A stretch of 5,402 bases of DNA, taken from assembly GCA_003483885.1 (NCBI GenBank), contig DMXI01000175.1, positions 1-5,402 of the forward strand, read 5' to 3'. The translations under genes were made by a program, and so were the position numbers. Positions 1-5,056 of the stretch are shown one piece after another (the first letter of the stretch is position 1; every line of letters starts with the position of its first letter). The stretch comes from Microscillaceae bacterium (lineage in GTDB: Bacteria; Bacteroidota; Bacteroidia; Cytophagales; Microscillaceae). The notes beneath the pieces were generated by a model that saw only the letters and a list, made by a program, of their open reading frames with translations, was not told the DNA's origin and searched no databases.

Positions 1-2111
1 ATTCTATCAAAGCCTTTGCTGATGCTGTTGAAAAAGCGGTAGGAGATGAAGCAGTAAAAGGTATTATCATAACTTCTGAAAAAGAAACTTTTGGTGCGGG
101 TGCTGACTTGAAAATGATCAAGAGCATGCTCAACCAACAAAATTTAGATGTTAAAACCTCTTTTGAAAACGCTCGCAAGTTAAACCAATTATTCCGTAGC
201 TACGAGACCAGTGGTAAACCAGTAGTAGCGGGTATCAATGGTACTGCTTTGGGTGGTTTTTATGAGGTATGTTTGGCTTGTCACTACCGAGTAGCGGTGA
301 ATAATCCAAAGTCTAAAATTGGATTGCCAGAATCTCAAGTGGGTTTGATTCCTGGTGCGGGTGGCACCCAGCGTGTACCTCGTATGGTAGGTATCGAAGC
401 GGCTGCTCCTTTGTTATTAGAAGGAAGAACCTTGTCGCCAGAAAAAGCTTTGAAAGCTGGTTTGGTAGACGAAGTAGTAGCTGACAAAGCCCAAATGATG
501 GCGGTTGCCAAGAAGTTTATCGCGGAGAATAAATTTATCATGCAGCCTTGGGACGAGAAAAACCGCAAAGGTCAAATCGTAGGAAAGAAAAACTTCCGCG
601 TGCCTAAAGGGAATATCCAAAGCCCTAAAGGAGTACAGGTATTGATGCCAGGTACGGCTTTGTTGATGGACAAAACCAAAGGTAACTACCCTGCACAATT
701 GGCGATTATGAGCTGTGTGTACGAAGGTTTGCAAGTACCTATGGACCAAGCACTAGACATTGAGTCTCGTCACTTTACCCGCATTTTGCGTACTCCAGAA
801 GCCAAAGGTATGGTGCGTACCTTGTTCTTTGGTAAGCAAGCCGCTGACAAAGGCGAAGCACGCCCTAAGGATGTGCCTAAGTACGACATCAAAACTGTAG
901 CAGTATTAGGTGCAGGTATGATGGGTGCAGGTATTGCGTATGTTTCGGCAATGGCTGGAATGAAGGTAGTTTTGAAAGATATTTCAGTAGAAAATGCTGA
1001 AAAAGGAAAAGACTACAGCCGCAACTTGTTGAAAAAGCGTGTGTCTAAAAAGCGCATGACTCAAGAAAAAGCGGACGCAGTATTAGAATTGATCCACCCT
1101 ACAGCTGATTATGCTGACTTGGCTGAAGCTGATTACGTGATTGAGGCGGTATTTGAAAACCGTGACTTGAAATACAAAGTAACTCAGGAAGTAGAAGCTG
1201 TGATTCGCGAAGATGTAATCTTTGGTTCTAACACTTCTACCTTGCCTATTACCGGTTTGGCTGAAGCTTCTAAGCGCCCAGATCAGTTCATCGGTATTCA
1301 CTTCTTCTCGCCAGTAGACAAAATGATGTTGGTAGAAGTGATTATGGGTGAGAAGTCTTCTGACAAAGCCCTAGCGGCTACCTTGGATTACATCCAAAAA
1401 ATCAAGAAGACCCCAATCGTAGTAAACGATTCTCGTGGTTTCTATACTTCTCGTTGTTTCAGTACCTACACTGCCGAAGGTATGGAAATGCTACAAGAGG
1501 GTATCAACCCAATCTTGATCGAAAACGCGGGTAAAGCTGCTGGTATGCCAGTAGGTCCTCTAGACGTTGCCGATGCAGTAGCATTGGATTTGGCCTACAA
1601 AATCATGAAGCAAACTTCTAAGGACTTAGGTCAACCTATGGAAGATATGCCGGGTGGTAAAGTTGTAATCAAATTCAACGAAGAGCTAGACCGTGTAGGT
1701 AAAAAAGCCAAGAAAGGTTTCTACGCTTATCCAGAAAACGGTAAGAAGTACTTGTGGGAAGGCTTGCAAGACCACTACCCATTGGCTGAAAACCAACCAG
1801 ATATCGAAACTTTGAAAAAACGTTTCTTGCACCGTCAGGCAATGGAGTGTATTCGTTGTTTAGAAGAAGGCGTATTGCGTAACCCAACTGATGGGGATAT
1901 CGGGTCTATCTTCGCTTGGGGATTTGCTCCATTTACAGGTGGTGCATTCTCTTACGTAGATGCGGTAGGTATCGCTCAGTTTGTAAAAGACTGTGACGAG
2001 TTTGAAGCTCAGTTTGGTGAGCGTTTCAAAGTATCTGACAAGCTACGCGCCATGGCGGCCAATGGCGAGTCTTTCTTTAAGGAAGAAGCTATGGAAGCTG
2101 CTGCTGTTTAA
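1..2111 (+). CDS. fadJ: Multifunctional fatty-acid oxidation protein (enoyl-CoA hydratase / 3-hydroxyacyl-CoA dehydrogenase), 5' partial
   Basis: This enzyme hydrates trans-2-enoyl-CoA and then oxidises L-3-hydroxyacyl-CoA with NAD+, two steps of cytoplasmic fatty-acid beta-oxidation. The frame is open from base 3, so the N-terminus lies outside the window; about 702 codons are present, and from family length roughly 30-35 residues are missing. The first ATG (114) sits inside the crotonase GAGADLK motif (93-113) and is not the start. The crotonase domain keeps both catalytic Glu residues (264-266 in GGFYEV, 330-332 in GLPES) and the PGAGGTQR loop. The dehydrogenase has a Rossmann GAGMMGAG (909-932), His in HFFSPV (1299-1301) and Glu in LVEVI (1335-1337), with the His-Glu spacing of 12 typical of the family. 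The C-terminal domain includes the conserved GFAPFTGG stretch. Oddities: the usual GGGxE is GGFYE, and the Asn of GFxxNR is Ser (GFYTSR). The fadJ name rests on architecture; fadB would fit equally well. A terminator follows, so the gene ends its transcript. Confidence 0.95.
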   Translation, partial: SIKAFADAVEKAVGDEAVKGIIITSEKETFGAGADLKMIKSMLNQQNLDVKTSFENARKLNQLFRSYETSGKPVVAGINGTALGGFYEVCLACHYRVAVNNPKSKIGLPESQVGLIPGAGGTQRVPRMVGIEAAAPLLLEGRTLSPEKALKAGLVDEVVADKAQMMAVAKKFIAENKFIMQPWDEKNRKGQIVGKKNFRVPKGNIQSPKGVQVLMPGTALLMDKTKGNYPAQLAIMSCVYEGLQVPMDQALDIESRHFTRILRTPEAKGMVRTLFFGKQAADKGEARPKDVPKYDIKTVAVLGAGMMGAGIAYVSAMAGMKVVLKDISVENAEKGKDYSRNLLKKRVSKKRMTQEKADAVLELIHPTADYADLAEADYVIEAVFENRDLKYKVTQEVEAVIREDVIFGSNTSTLPITGLAEASKRPDQFIGIHFFSPVDKMMLVEVIMGEKSSDKALAATLDYIQKIKKTPIVVNDSRGFYTSRCFSTYTAEGMEMLQEGINPILIENAGKAAGMPVGPLDVADAVALDLAYKIMKQTSKDLGQPMEDMPGGKVVIKFNEELDRVGKKAKKGFYAYPENGKKYLWEGLQDHYPLAENQPDIETLKKRFLHRQAMECIRCLEEGVLRNPTDGDIGSIFAWGFAPFTGGAFSYVDAVGIAQFVKDCDEFEAQFGERFKVSDKLRAMAANGESFFKEEAMEAAAV

Positions 2112-2158
2112 GCATTGATCCATTTCGCGAAGTGACTTTCGCATTATCCAATAGAGTT

Positions 2159-2190
2159 ATCCCCGTTTCGAGAGAGGCGGGGATTTTTTT
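2159..2190 (+). terminator. Intrinsic terminator of the beta-oxidation gene
   Basis: A 7-bp GC-rich stem, ATCCCCG (2159-2165) with CGGGGAT (2178-2184), encloses a 12-nt loop and runs straight into seven T residues (2184-2190). It lies 48 bp after the stop codon. Its loop and tail (TCGAGAGAG, GGGATTTTTTT) closely resemble the terminator at 4481-4512, suggesting a terminator style shared across this genome. Confidence 0.9.
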
Positions 2191-2270
2191 GTGCTTTTCT
2201 ATGTATAATGTCGGGTTTTAACTTTTAATTTTTAAGACAGGAAAGATGACAACTTGCTGATAAACAGTAA

Positions 2271-2428
2271 CCTTTTGCTGGTGCTCATTTGTAATGAGTA
2301 TCCTTTTTACGAGCATTTTTAATGCGATCTGTGCAAATATGCAACTTCACTGTTGTTTCGTGTACCCTAAAACCGCGTTGCAACGCTCCTAGAAAAAGGT
2401 ACGCATGCATATGCGCACCAGCAGAAGG
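2271..2428 (+). repeat. 155-bp interspersed repeat, copy 1 (diverged)
   Basis: The core 2274-2424 matches copies 2 and 3 (4522-4673, 4762-4913) with about six substitutions and a one-base deletion over ~151 bp. Its ends form an inverted repeat: CCTTTTGCTGGTGC (2271-2284) against GCACCAGCAGAAGG (2415-2428), 13 of 14 positions paired, longer than in the other copies. Internal hairpins are conserved: CTCATT/AATGAG, GCATT/AATGC and CGCAT/ATGCG. The one-base deletion shifts any reading frame relative to the other copies, which argues against a coding role. No transposase is nearby and no target-site duplication is evident. A MITE-like or REP-like non-autonomous element is the most natural reading; a structured RNA is possible. 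Confidence 0.9.
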
Positions 2429-2456
2429 AGTTGGATTGAATTATTTTTCGTTAATA

Positions 2457-2499
2457 TTTCGCTCTTGCGAAAAGAAGTCAGGAGACTTCTATTTATTTA
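2457..2499. repeat. 39-bp hairpin direct repeat, copy A
   Basis: Bases 2461-2499 match 2846-2884 at 35 of 39 positions, at an offset of 385 bp. The copy contains two back-to-back hairpins: TTTCGC (2457-2462) with GCGAAA (2467-2472), and AGAAGTC (2473-2479) with GACTTCT (2484-2490). Read on the minus strand, the second hairpin runs into TTTCGC, so it can serve as a weak terminator. It lies downstream of the minus-strand 75-aa gene, as copy B lies downstream of the peptidase. A shorter related stretch occurs at 4973-5019. Confidence 0.8.
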
Positions 2500-2533
2500 A
2501 AAGTCCTAAGTCGCCCTTCGGAAGACTTAGGAC
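2499..2533 (-). terminator. Probable intrinsic terminator of the 75-aa minus-strand gene
   Basis: A perfect 10-bp inverted repeat, GTCCTAAGTC (2503-2512) and GACTTAGGAC (2524-2533), surrounds an 11-nt loop that contains CTTCGG. On the minus strand the stem is followed by TTTTAAATAAAT, a short T-run. It begins about 30 bp past the stop codon of the gene at 2564-2791. The T-run is brief, so termination may be partial, and the element could instead be one of the palindromic intergenic repeats common in Bacteroidota. Confidence 0.65.
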
Positions 2534-2563
2534 AACTGGCGGAGATACGCGTGTCAGCCGAGT

Positions 2564-2791
2564 TTATTTTCGTAAGTCTTTATCTGTAATTCCGGAATTA
2601 TACATTTTACCATCTTTGGAAAAACTCCAAACATTTGAAAGCTCCCGTAACTCAGGCAATTCCGTTTCATTCATCTTTACTTTCTGCTTGACTACTCTGC
2701 GGAACTTTCTGTTGGCCTGTTGCTTATCTGTTTTCTCTGATTTAGCTGTAGTAATTCCTTGTATCTTGATTTTTTTCCTTGATCGACTCAT
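2564..2791 (-). CDS. Small basic protein of unknown function, 75 aa
   Basis: This is an ATG-initiated 75-residue frame. The N-terminal half is strongly basic (begins MSRSRKKIKI, then ANRKFRRVVKQKVK at 26-39). The C-terminal half is more mixed (ELPELRELSNVWSF at 44-57, then a KDGK turn). It has no signal peptide, membrane segment or cysteine. From memory the MSRSRKK...TTAKSEK...ANRKxRR pattern recurs in short uncharacterised bacterial proteins; this is unverified, and the function is unknown. The charge would suit nucleic-acid binding, but that is inference. It lies 130 bp downstream of the peptidase gene on the same strand and is followed by a good hairpin terminator. The leader upstream of the ATG is A-rich (AAAATTAAAGCACA) without a Shine-Dalgarno sequence. 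It is preferred over the overlapping plus-strand frame because of its start, composition and terminator. Confidence 0.75.
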   Translation of the reverse strand: MSRSRKKIKIQGITTAKSEKTDKQQANRKFRRVVKQKVKMNETELPELRELSNVWSFSKDGKMYNSGITDKDLRK

Positions 2792-2841
2792 TGTGCTTTA
2801 ATTTTTGTTTCAGACTATTTAACTAACGTGAATTTGTAGTA

Positions 2842-2884
2842 TTCCGCTCTTGTGAAAAGAAGTCAGGAGATTTCTATCTATTCA
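2842..2884. repeat. 39-bp hairpin direct repeat, copy B
   Basis: Bases 2846-2884 are the second copy of 2461-2499. The 7-bp hairpin is retained as AGAAGTC (2858-2864) and GATTTCT (2869-2875) with one G-T pair. On the minus strand it is followed by TTTTCAC. It lies 38-76 bp past the stop of the peptidase gene, so it may act as that gene's weak terminator. The first hairpin of copy A is degraded here (TTCCGC / GTGAAA). Confidence 0.75.
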
Positions 2885-2921
2885 GGATTTCGATGTGTTA
2901 CGGATTTGGGCAGCCGAAAGT

Positions 2922-3659
2922 TTAGTTATCCCATAATCCACCCCATCCTTCTTTTTGAATTTTTGGTAAAATATTGTGATGTACTAAACAATTGAAAATT
3001 GGTTCAATAGTAATCACAGACATAAACCCTAATTCGGTTTCTCTATTATTATTTACTAATGATTCAACGATTACTCCTAAAGCGAATTGCCACTCAATTA
3101 GACAAAGTCCGCCACTGAAACCACCTTTTGGCATTGTAGAAATGATAAAATGAGGATGAGGGGCATTATATTTATCCACCACTGCATTAATCTCACCTTT
3201 TGCTACAATTAGTAATGGTTCTTGTGAAAATGGAATTGGTGGATAACCCATAACAACAGTTTCTGCCATTATAAATTGAGAATTGTTAATCCAATCATCT
3301 AAATGTCTTCCTAGTGGAATTGGTATGATGTCTTTTTCTGCACATACAATTGCAGCAACATCAATTAAACCGTTTGGGTGAAAAAATGGACCTTCTTTAA
3401 GAGTAAGTTCTTTAGGCAATTCACCACGATACTTTTGAGGATTTCCGTTAATTGTAGCATTTCCATTATCGTCAGGAGTGTAGTAATATTCGGTAGTTGC
3501 CATGGATAATATTTTTACATTATTAACAACATGTTTTGCTGTAACAAAAACTCCTTCCCCAATATGAAATGCTGAACCAATACTTCTATCACCATTAGGA
3601 AGTTCTACCTCAATGTATGCCATTGCTCCGCGATATGATTCATATAGTGATTTTACCAT
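2922..3659 (-). CDS. Trypsin-like serine peptidase, cytoplasmic-type, 245 aa
   Basis: A chymotrypsin-fold serine peptidase (S1/Trypsin_2-like) that would cleave peptide bonds; its substrate is unknown. The catalytic triad appears in order: His43 in VTAKHVV, Asp100 in GLIDVAAI and Ser182 in GGFSGGLCL (family pattern GxSGG). Strand motifs such as GSAFHIGEGVFVTAKHVV and VVMGYPP fit the fold. At 245 residues it is a single peptidase domain with no PDZ domain, so it is not DegP/HtrA-like. The N-terminus (MVKSLYESYRGAMAYIEVE) has no signal peptide or membrane anchor, which points to action inside the cell. The ATG at 3659 is the first in frame and has an AT-rich leader. Base composition is poor in GC: 17 of 60 at 3001-3060 against 30 of 60 at 1861-1920 in the beta-oxidation gene, consistent with horizontal acquisition. 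A lone intracellular trypsin-like peptidase could belong to a stress or defence function, but no partner here shows that. Confidence 0.88.
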   Translation of the reverse strand: MVKSLYESYRGAMAYIEVELPNGDRSIGSAFHIGEGVFVTAKHVVNNVKILSMATTEYYYTPDDNGNATINGNPQKYRGELPKELTLKEGPFFHPNGLIDVAAIVCAEKDIIPIPLGRHLDDWINNSQFIMAETVVMGYPPIPFSQEPLLIVAKGEINAVVDKYNAPHPHFIISTMPKGGFSGGLCLIEWQFALGVIVESLVNNNRETELGFMSVITIEPIFNCLVHHNILPKIQKEGWGGLWDN

Positions 3660-3715
3660 TATTTATGTTGTTTTCTGTAATAATCTAGTATACGAAGTTC
3701 AGTTATTTTCTCTTT

Positions 3716-3744
3716 GTGGTTTTTCGTTTTTTAGAAAAAACCAC
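3716..3744. other. Palindrome between divergent genes
   Basis: GTGGTTTTT (3716-3724) pairs perfectly with AAAAACCAC (3736-3744) around an 11-nt loop. It sits between the divergent starts of the peptidase gene and the 71-aa gene and just upstream of the latter's candidate promoter. No T-run follows on either strand, so it is not a canonical terminator. An operator is possible but unproven. Confidence 0.5.
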
Positions 3745-3748
3745 CCAA

Positions 3749-3779
3749 TTGCCCATCAAATTAAAACTCCCTACCTTTA
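3749..3779 (+). promoter_or_regulatory. Bacteroidota-type promoter candidate for the 71-aa gene
   Basis: TTG (3749-3751) is followed after 20 nt by TACCTTTA (3772-3779), seven of eight positions to TAnnTTTG counting the free bases. Transcription would start near 3786, leaving a leader of about 30 nt before the ATG at 3818. This spacing supports the 3818 start over an in-frame GTG at 3716. Confidence 0.5.
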
Positions 3780-3817
3780 CCCCAAGAAATAAGACCCAAA
3801 AAACAACCAAACACAAA

Positions 3818-4033
3818 ATGCCCCAATTCAACACCCTCCCCGAAGCCTTTGAGTGGTTTTGGGAAAATGTATACCCCCATTTGCCCAGTGAGCAGAAAAC
3901 AGGAGCTTTGCGTAATGCCAAATATGCCTATTATAAAACAGATGAAAAAGTATCAGAAAAGCGGATGCAGCGAATTTTGGAGGAGTATACTAACTATCGA
4001 GTGAAACACGAAGTGGAAATTAAAGAAAAATAG
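3818..4033 (+). CDS. Hypothetical protein, 71 aa
   Basis: Product not recognised. The frame is open from a GTG at 3716, but the first ATG is at 3818, just after an A-rich leader and about 30 nt past a plausible transcription start, so the protein is taken as 71 residues. The stretch before the ATG is proline- and lysine-rich and does not look like protein. The N-terminal half is aromatic (LPEAFEWFWENVYPHLP at 7-23). It is followed by a basic helix (ALRNAKYAYYK, 30-40) and an amphipathic helix (VSEKRMQRILEEYTNYRV, 45-62). The closing KHEVEIKEK is charged. There is no signal peptide or membrane segment. The two helices might form a small DNA-binding or protein-binding fold, which is inference only. 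It lies on the same strand as the 94-aa gene, with 126 bp between them. Confidence 0.6.
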   Translation: MPQFNTLPEAFEWFWENVYPHLPSEQKTGALRNAKYAYYKTDEKVSEKRMQRILEEYTNYRVKHEVEIKEK

Positions 4034-4044
4034 TCTTGTATATG

Positions 4045-4075
4045 TTTTAATACGTGACTAAAGTTTGTATCTTTA
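4045..4075 (+). promoter_or_regulatory. Weak promoter candidate for the 94-aa gene
   Basis: TATCTTTA (4068-4075) resembles the TAnnTTTG element, with TTT in place of TTG (4045-4047) 20 nt upstream. The match is poor at both ends. If real, transcription would begin near 4082, inside a small CTTTG/CAAAG hairpin (4081-4095) and ahead of the larger stem at 4098-4134. Confidence 0.25.
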
Positions 4076-4097
4076 CTTGTCTTTGAAAAACAAAGAT

Positions 4098-4138
4098 GCC
4101 CCTGAAGTATAGTCTGCAAACCGACTTCAAGGGCTTTT
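4098..4138 (+). terminator. Hairpin with short T-run between two small genes (terminator or leader hairpin)
   Basis: GCCCCTGAAGT (4098-4108) pairs with ACTTCAAGGGC (4124-4134), 11 positions with one C-A mismatch, around a 15-nt loop, followed by TTTT (4135-4138). A smaller hairpin, CTTTG/CAAAG (4081-4095), directly precedes it. It lies 64 bp after the 71-aa gene and 22 bp before the ATG of the 94-aa gene. It could end the first transcript or act as an attenuating leader; the short T-run makes strong termination doubtful. Confidence 0.5.
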
Positions 4139-4159
4139 GTAAACGTAACCATCTACAAG

Positions 4160-4444
4160 ATGCAAAGTTCGACATTATTAACCGCTTCTCAAAATTCGTT
4201 AAACGCCCAACAAGCGCCTTCGCTCACTTTATTGGAAGAGGGCATTCAAACCCGCCTCGAGCAATTGACCTTTTCGGCTTATTTTCCTTTGGAGTTTATC
4301 AAAGAATCGGGCAAGACTTTTACTTCTGAAAACATCGAGAGAGTCATCAATCACTTAGAGGTAACCATGATTGAACTAAACTATTTGGCCAACGAACTCC
4401 GCTGGCTGCAGTATATTCGAACCCAATGGGGAGTGACTTCTTAG
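4160..4444 (+). CDS. Hypothetical protein with C-terminal amphipathic helix, 94 aa
   Basis: Product not recognised. The frame opens at ATG 4160 and closes with TAG, 36 bp before a strong terminator. The first 20 residues are Ser/Thr/Gln-rich and look disordered. Residues 21-50 are mixed, with LTLLEEGIQTRLEQL and an aromatic FSAYFPLEFI patch. Residues 56-87 (from SENIERVINHLEV to LRWLQYI) have regularly spaced Ile/Leu/Met and would suit an amphipathic helix or short coiled coil. There is no signal peptide, membrane segment or cysteine. A second frame with an ATG at 4096 overlaps this one and is judged a shadow: its product is irregular and it begins inside the hairpin. The gene may share a transcript with the 71-aa gene or have its own weak promoter. 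The amphipathic helix suggests self-association or a small partner, which is inference. Confidence 0.6.
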   Translation: MQSSTLLTASQNSLNAQQAPSLTLLEEGIQTRLEQLTFSAYFPLEFIKESGKTFTSENIERVINHLEVTMIELNYLANELRWLQYIRTQWGVTS

Positions 4445-4480
4445 CGTTTACACGCTTTTCAATGGTTAAAAAATATAATG

Positions 4481-4512
4481 ATCCTTGTCTCGAGAGAGAC
4501 AGGGATTTTTTT
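4481..4512 (+). terminator. Intrinsic terminator after the 94-aa gene
   Basis: ATCCTTGTCT (4481-4490) pairs with AGACAGGGAT (4497-4506), ten positions with one G-T pair, around the 6-nt loop CGAGAG. Seven T residues follow (4506-4512). It ends the rightward pair of small genes 36 bp past the stop codon. Loop and tail resemble the terminator at 2159-2190. Confidence 0.92.
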
Positions 4513-4520
4513 ATCCACGA

Positions 4521-4675
4521 CTTTGCTGGTGCTCATTTGTAATGAGTATCCTTTTTACGAGCATTTTTAATGCGATCAGTGAAAATATGCAACTTCATTG
4601 TTATTTCGTTTACCCTAAAACCGCATTGCAAACGCTCCTAGAAAAAGGTACGCATGCATATGCGCACCAGCAGGG
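4521..4675 (+). repeat. 155-bp interspersed repeat, copy 2
   Basis: This copy is identical to 4761-4915 except for one base (A at 4625, G at 4865). The ends TGCTGGTGC (4524-4532) and GCACCAGCA (4664-4672) form a perfect 9-bp inverted repeat. Internal hairpins are CTCATT/AATGAG (4532-4546), GCATT/AATGC (4561-4573) and CGCAT/ATGCG (4651-4664). It starts 8 bp after the T-run of the preceding terminator. No target-site duplication is apparent at its borders. Confidence 0.93.
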
Positions 4676-4753
4676 GGAATCTGCATGAAAATGAGTACTT
4701 TGAGCGAATTACTTTTTCATTATCAGGATTCACAGGATTTTTTGCCTCCTTTA

Positions 4754-4764
4754 GCTGGTGCTTT
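4754..4764 (+). repeat. Extra copy of the repeat's end sequence abutting copy 3
   Basis: GCTGGTGCT (4754-4762) occurs immediately before the same sequence at 4765-4773, which is the left end of copy 3. The end motif is therefore duplicated in tandem with an 11-bp period. It could be a remnant of an earlier copy or a trace of insertion or slippage at the repeat end. Confidence 0.6.
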
Positions 4765-4915
4765 GCTGGTGCTCATTTGTAATGAGTATCCTTTTTACGA
4801 GCATTTTTAATGCGATCAGTGAAAATATGCAACTTCATTGTTATTTCGTTTACCCTAAAACCGCGTTGCAAACGCTCCTAGAAAAAGGTACGCATGCATA
4901 TGCGCACCAGCAGGG
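4761..4915 (+). repeat. 155-bp interspersed repeat, copy 3
   Basis: Same orientation as copies 1 and 2 and exactly 240 bp after copy 2, with 154 of 155 bases identical to it. Terminal inverted repeats (4764-4772 and 4904-4912) and all three internal hairpins are intact. At 4865 it shares G with copy 1, where copy 2 has A, so copy 2 carries the derived base if copy 1 reflects the ancestor. The near identity implies recent movement, duplication or gene conversion. Confidence 0.93.
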
Positions 4916-4972
4916 TTTCAGAGTGATTCTTCCTACGTCAGAATGACAAAAAACGTAAGTTGAGGACGTCAA

Positions 4973-5019
4973 TTGAATTACTTTTTTGCTCATATACCAC
5001 TCCCGCGAAAAGAAAGTCT
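4973..5019 (+). repeat. Diverged relative of the 2435-2479 module
   Basis: ATTGAATTA (4973-4981) followed about 25 bp later by GCGAAAAGAAAGTC (5006-5019) repeats the order found at 2435-2443 and 2467-2479, with nearly the same spacing. In both places the module follows a copy of the 155-bp repeat. The middle of the module is poorly conserved, and the second half of the 39-bp repeat's hairpin is not kept. Confidence 0.5.
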
Positions 5020-5056
5020 GTCCTGTAAGGATCAGGATCATGTAGCGCAGAATTCT

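Larger units (their letters stand above)
2112..2563. other. Gene-free interval packed with repeats and hairpins
   Basis: No credible gene lies here. In order the interval holds the terminator of the upstream gene, about 80 bp of AT-rich sequence with nothing recognised, the first copy of the 155-bp repeat (2271-2428), and three hairpins in a row (2457-2472, 2473-2490, 2503-2533). A further imperfect palindrome sits at 2542-2553 (GATACGCGTGTC) just before the stop of the convergent minus-strand gene. A plus-strand reading frame crosses this interval, but it uses repeat sequence and then runs antisense through the real 75-aa gene, so it is not called. Confidence 0.7.

Noticed and set aside
335..1887. 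Several minus-strand frames inside the beta-oxidation gene
   Set aside because: They are antisense shadows of a gene with complete family motifs.
2322..2801. Long plus-strand frame of 159 codons
   Set aside because: Its first third is the 155-bp repeat, its middle is hairpin sequence and its end is antisense to the 75-aa gene, which has better protein character and a terminator.
3703..3921. Minus-strand frame of 72 codons overlapping the 71-aa gene
   Set aside because: It is antisense to the 71-aa gene and its promoter, includes the palindrome at 3716-3744 and has no motif.
4096..4329. Plus-strand frame starting at ATG 4096
   Set aside because: It overlaps the 94-aa gene in another frame, starts within the hairpin stem and has an irregular, low-quality product.
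2271..4915. Integron attC sites (repeats between small genes, same orientation)
   Set aside because: The repeat ends are TGCTGGTGC/GCACCAGCA and show no RYYYAAC/GTTRRRY core sites. The copies are not placed one per gene, and no integrase is present.
2271..4915. CRISPR-like array
   Set aside because: Three copies of 155 bp with irregular spacing (over 2 kb, then 85 bp) and no cas genes do not fit.
4485..4946. Two plus-strand frames sharing a ~45-residue sequence
   Set aside because: The shared part is simply the translated 155-bp repeat. One frame begins inside a terminator, and copy 1 of the repeat has a frame-shifting deletion, so no coding constraint is visible.
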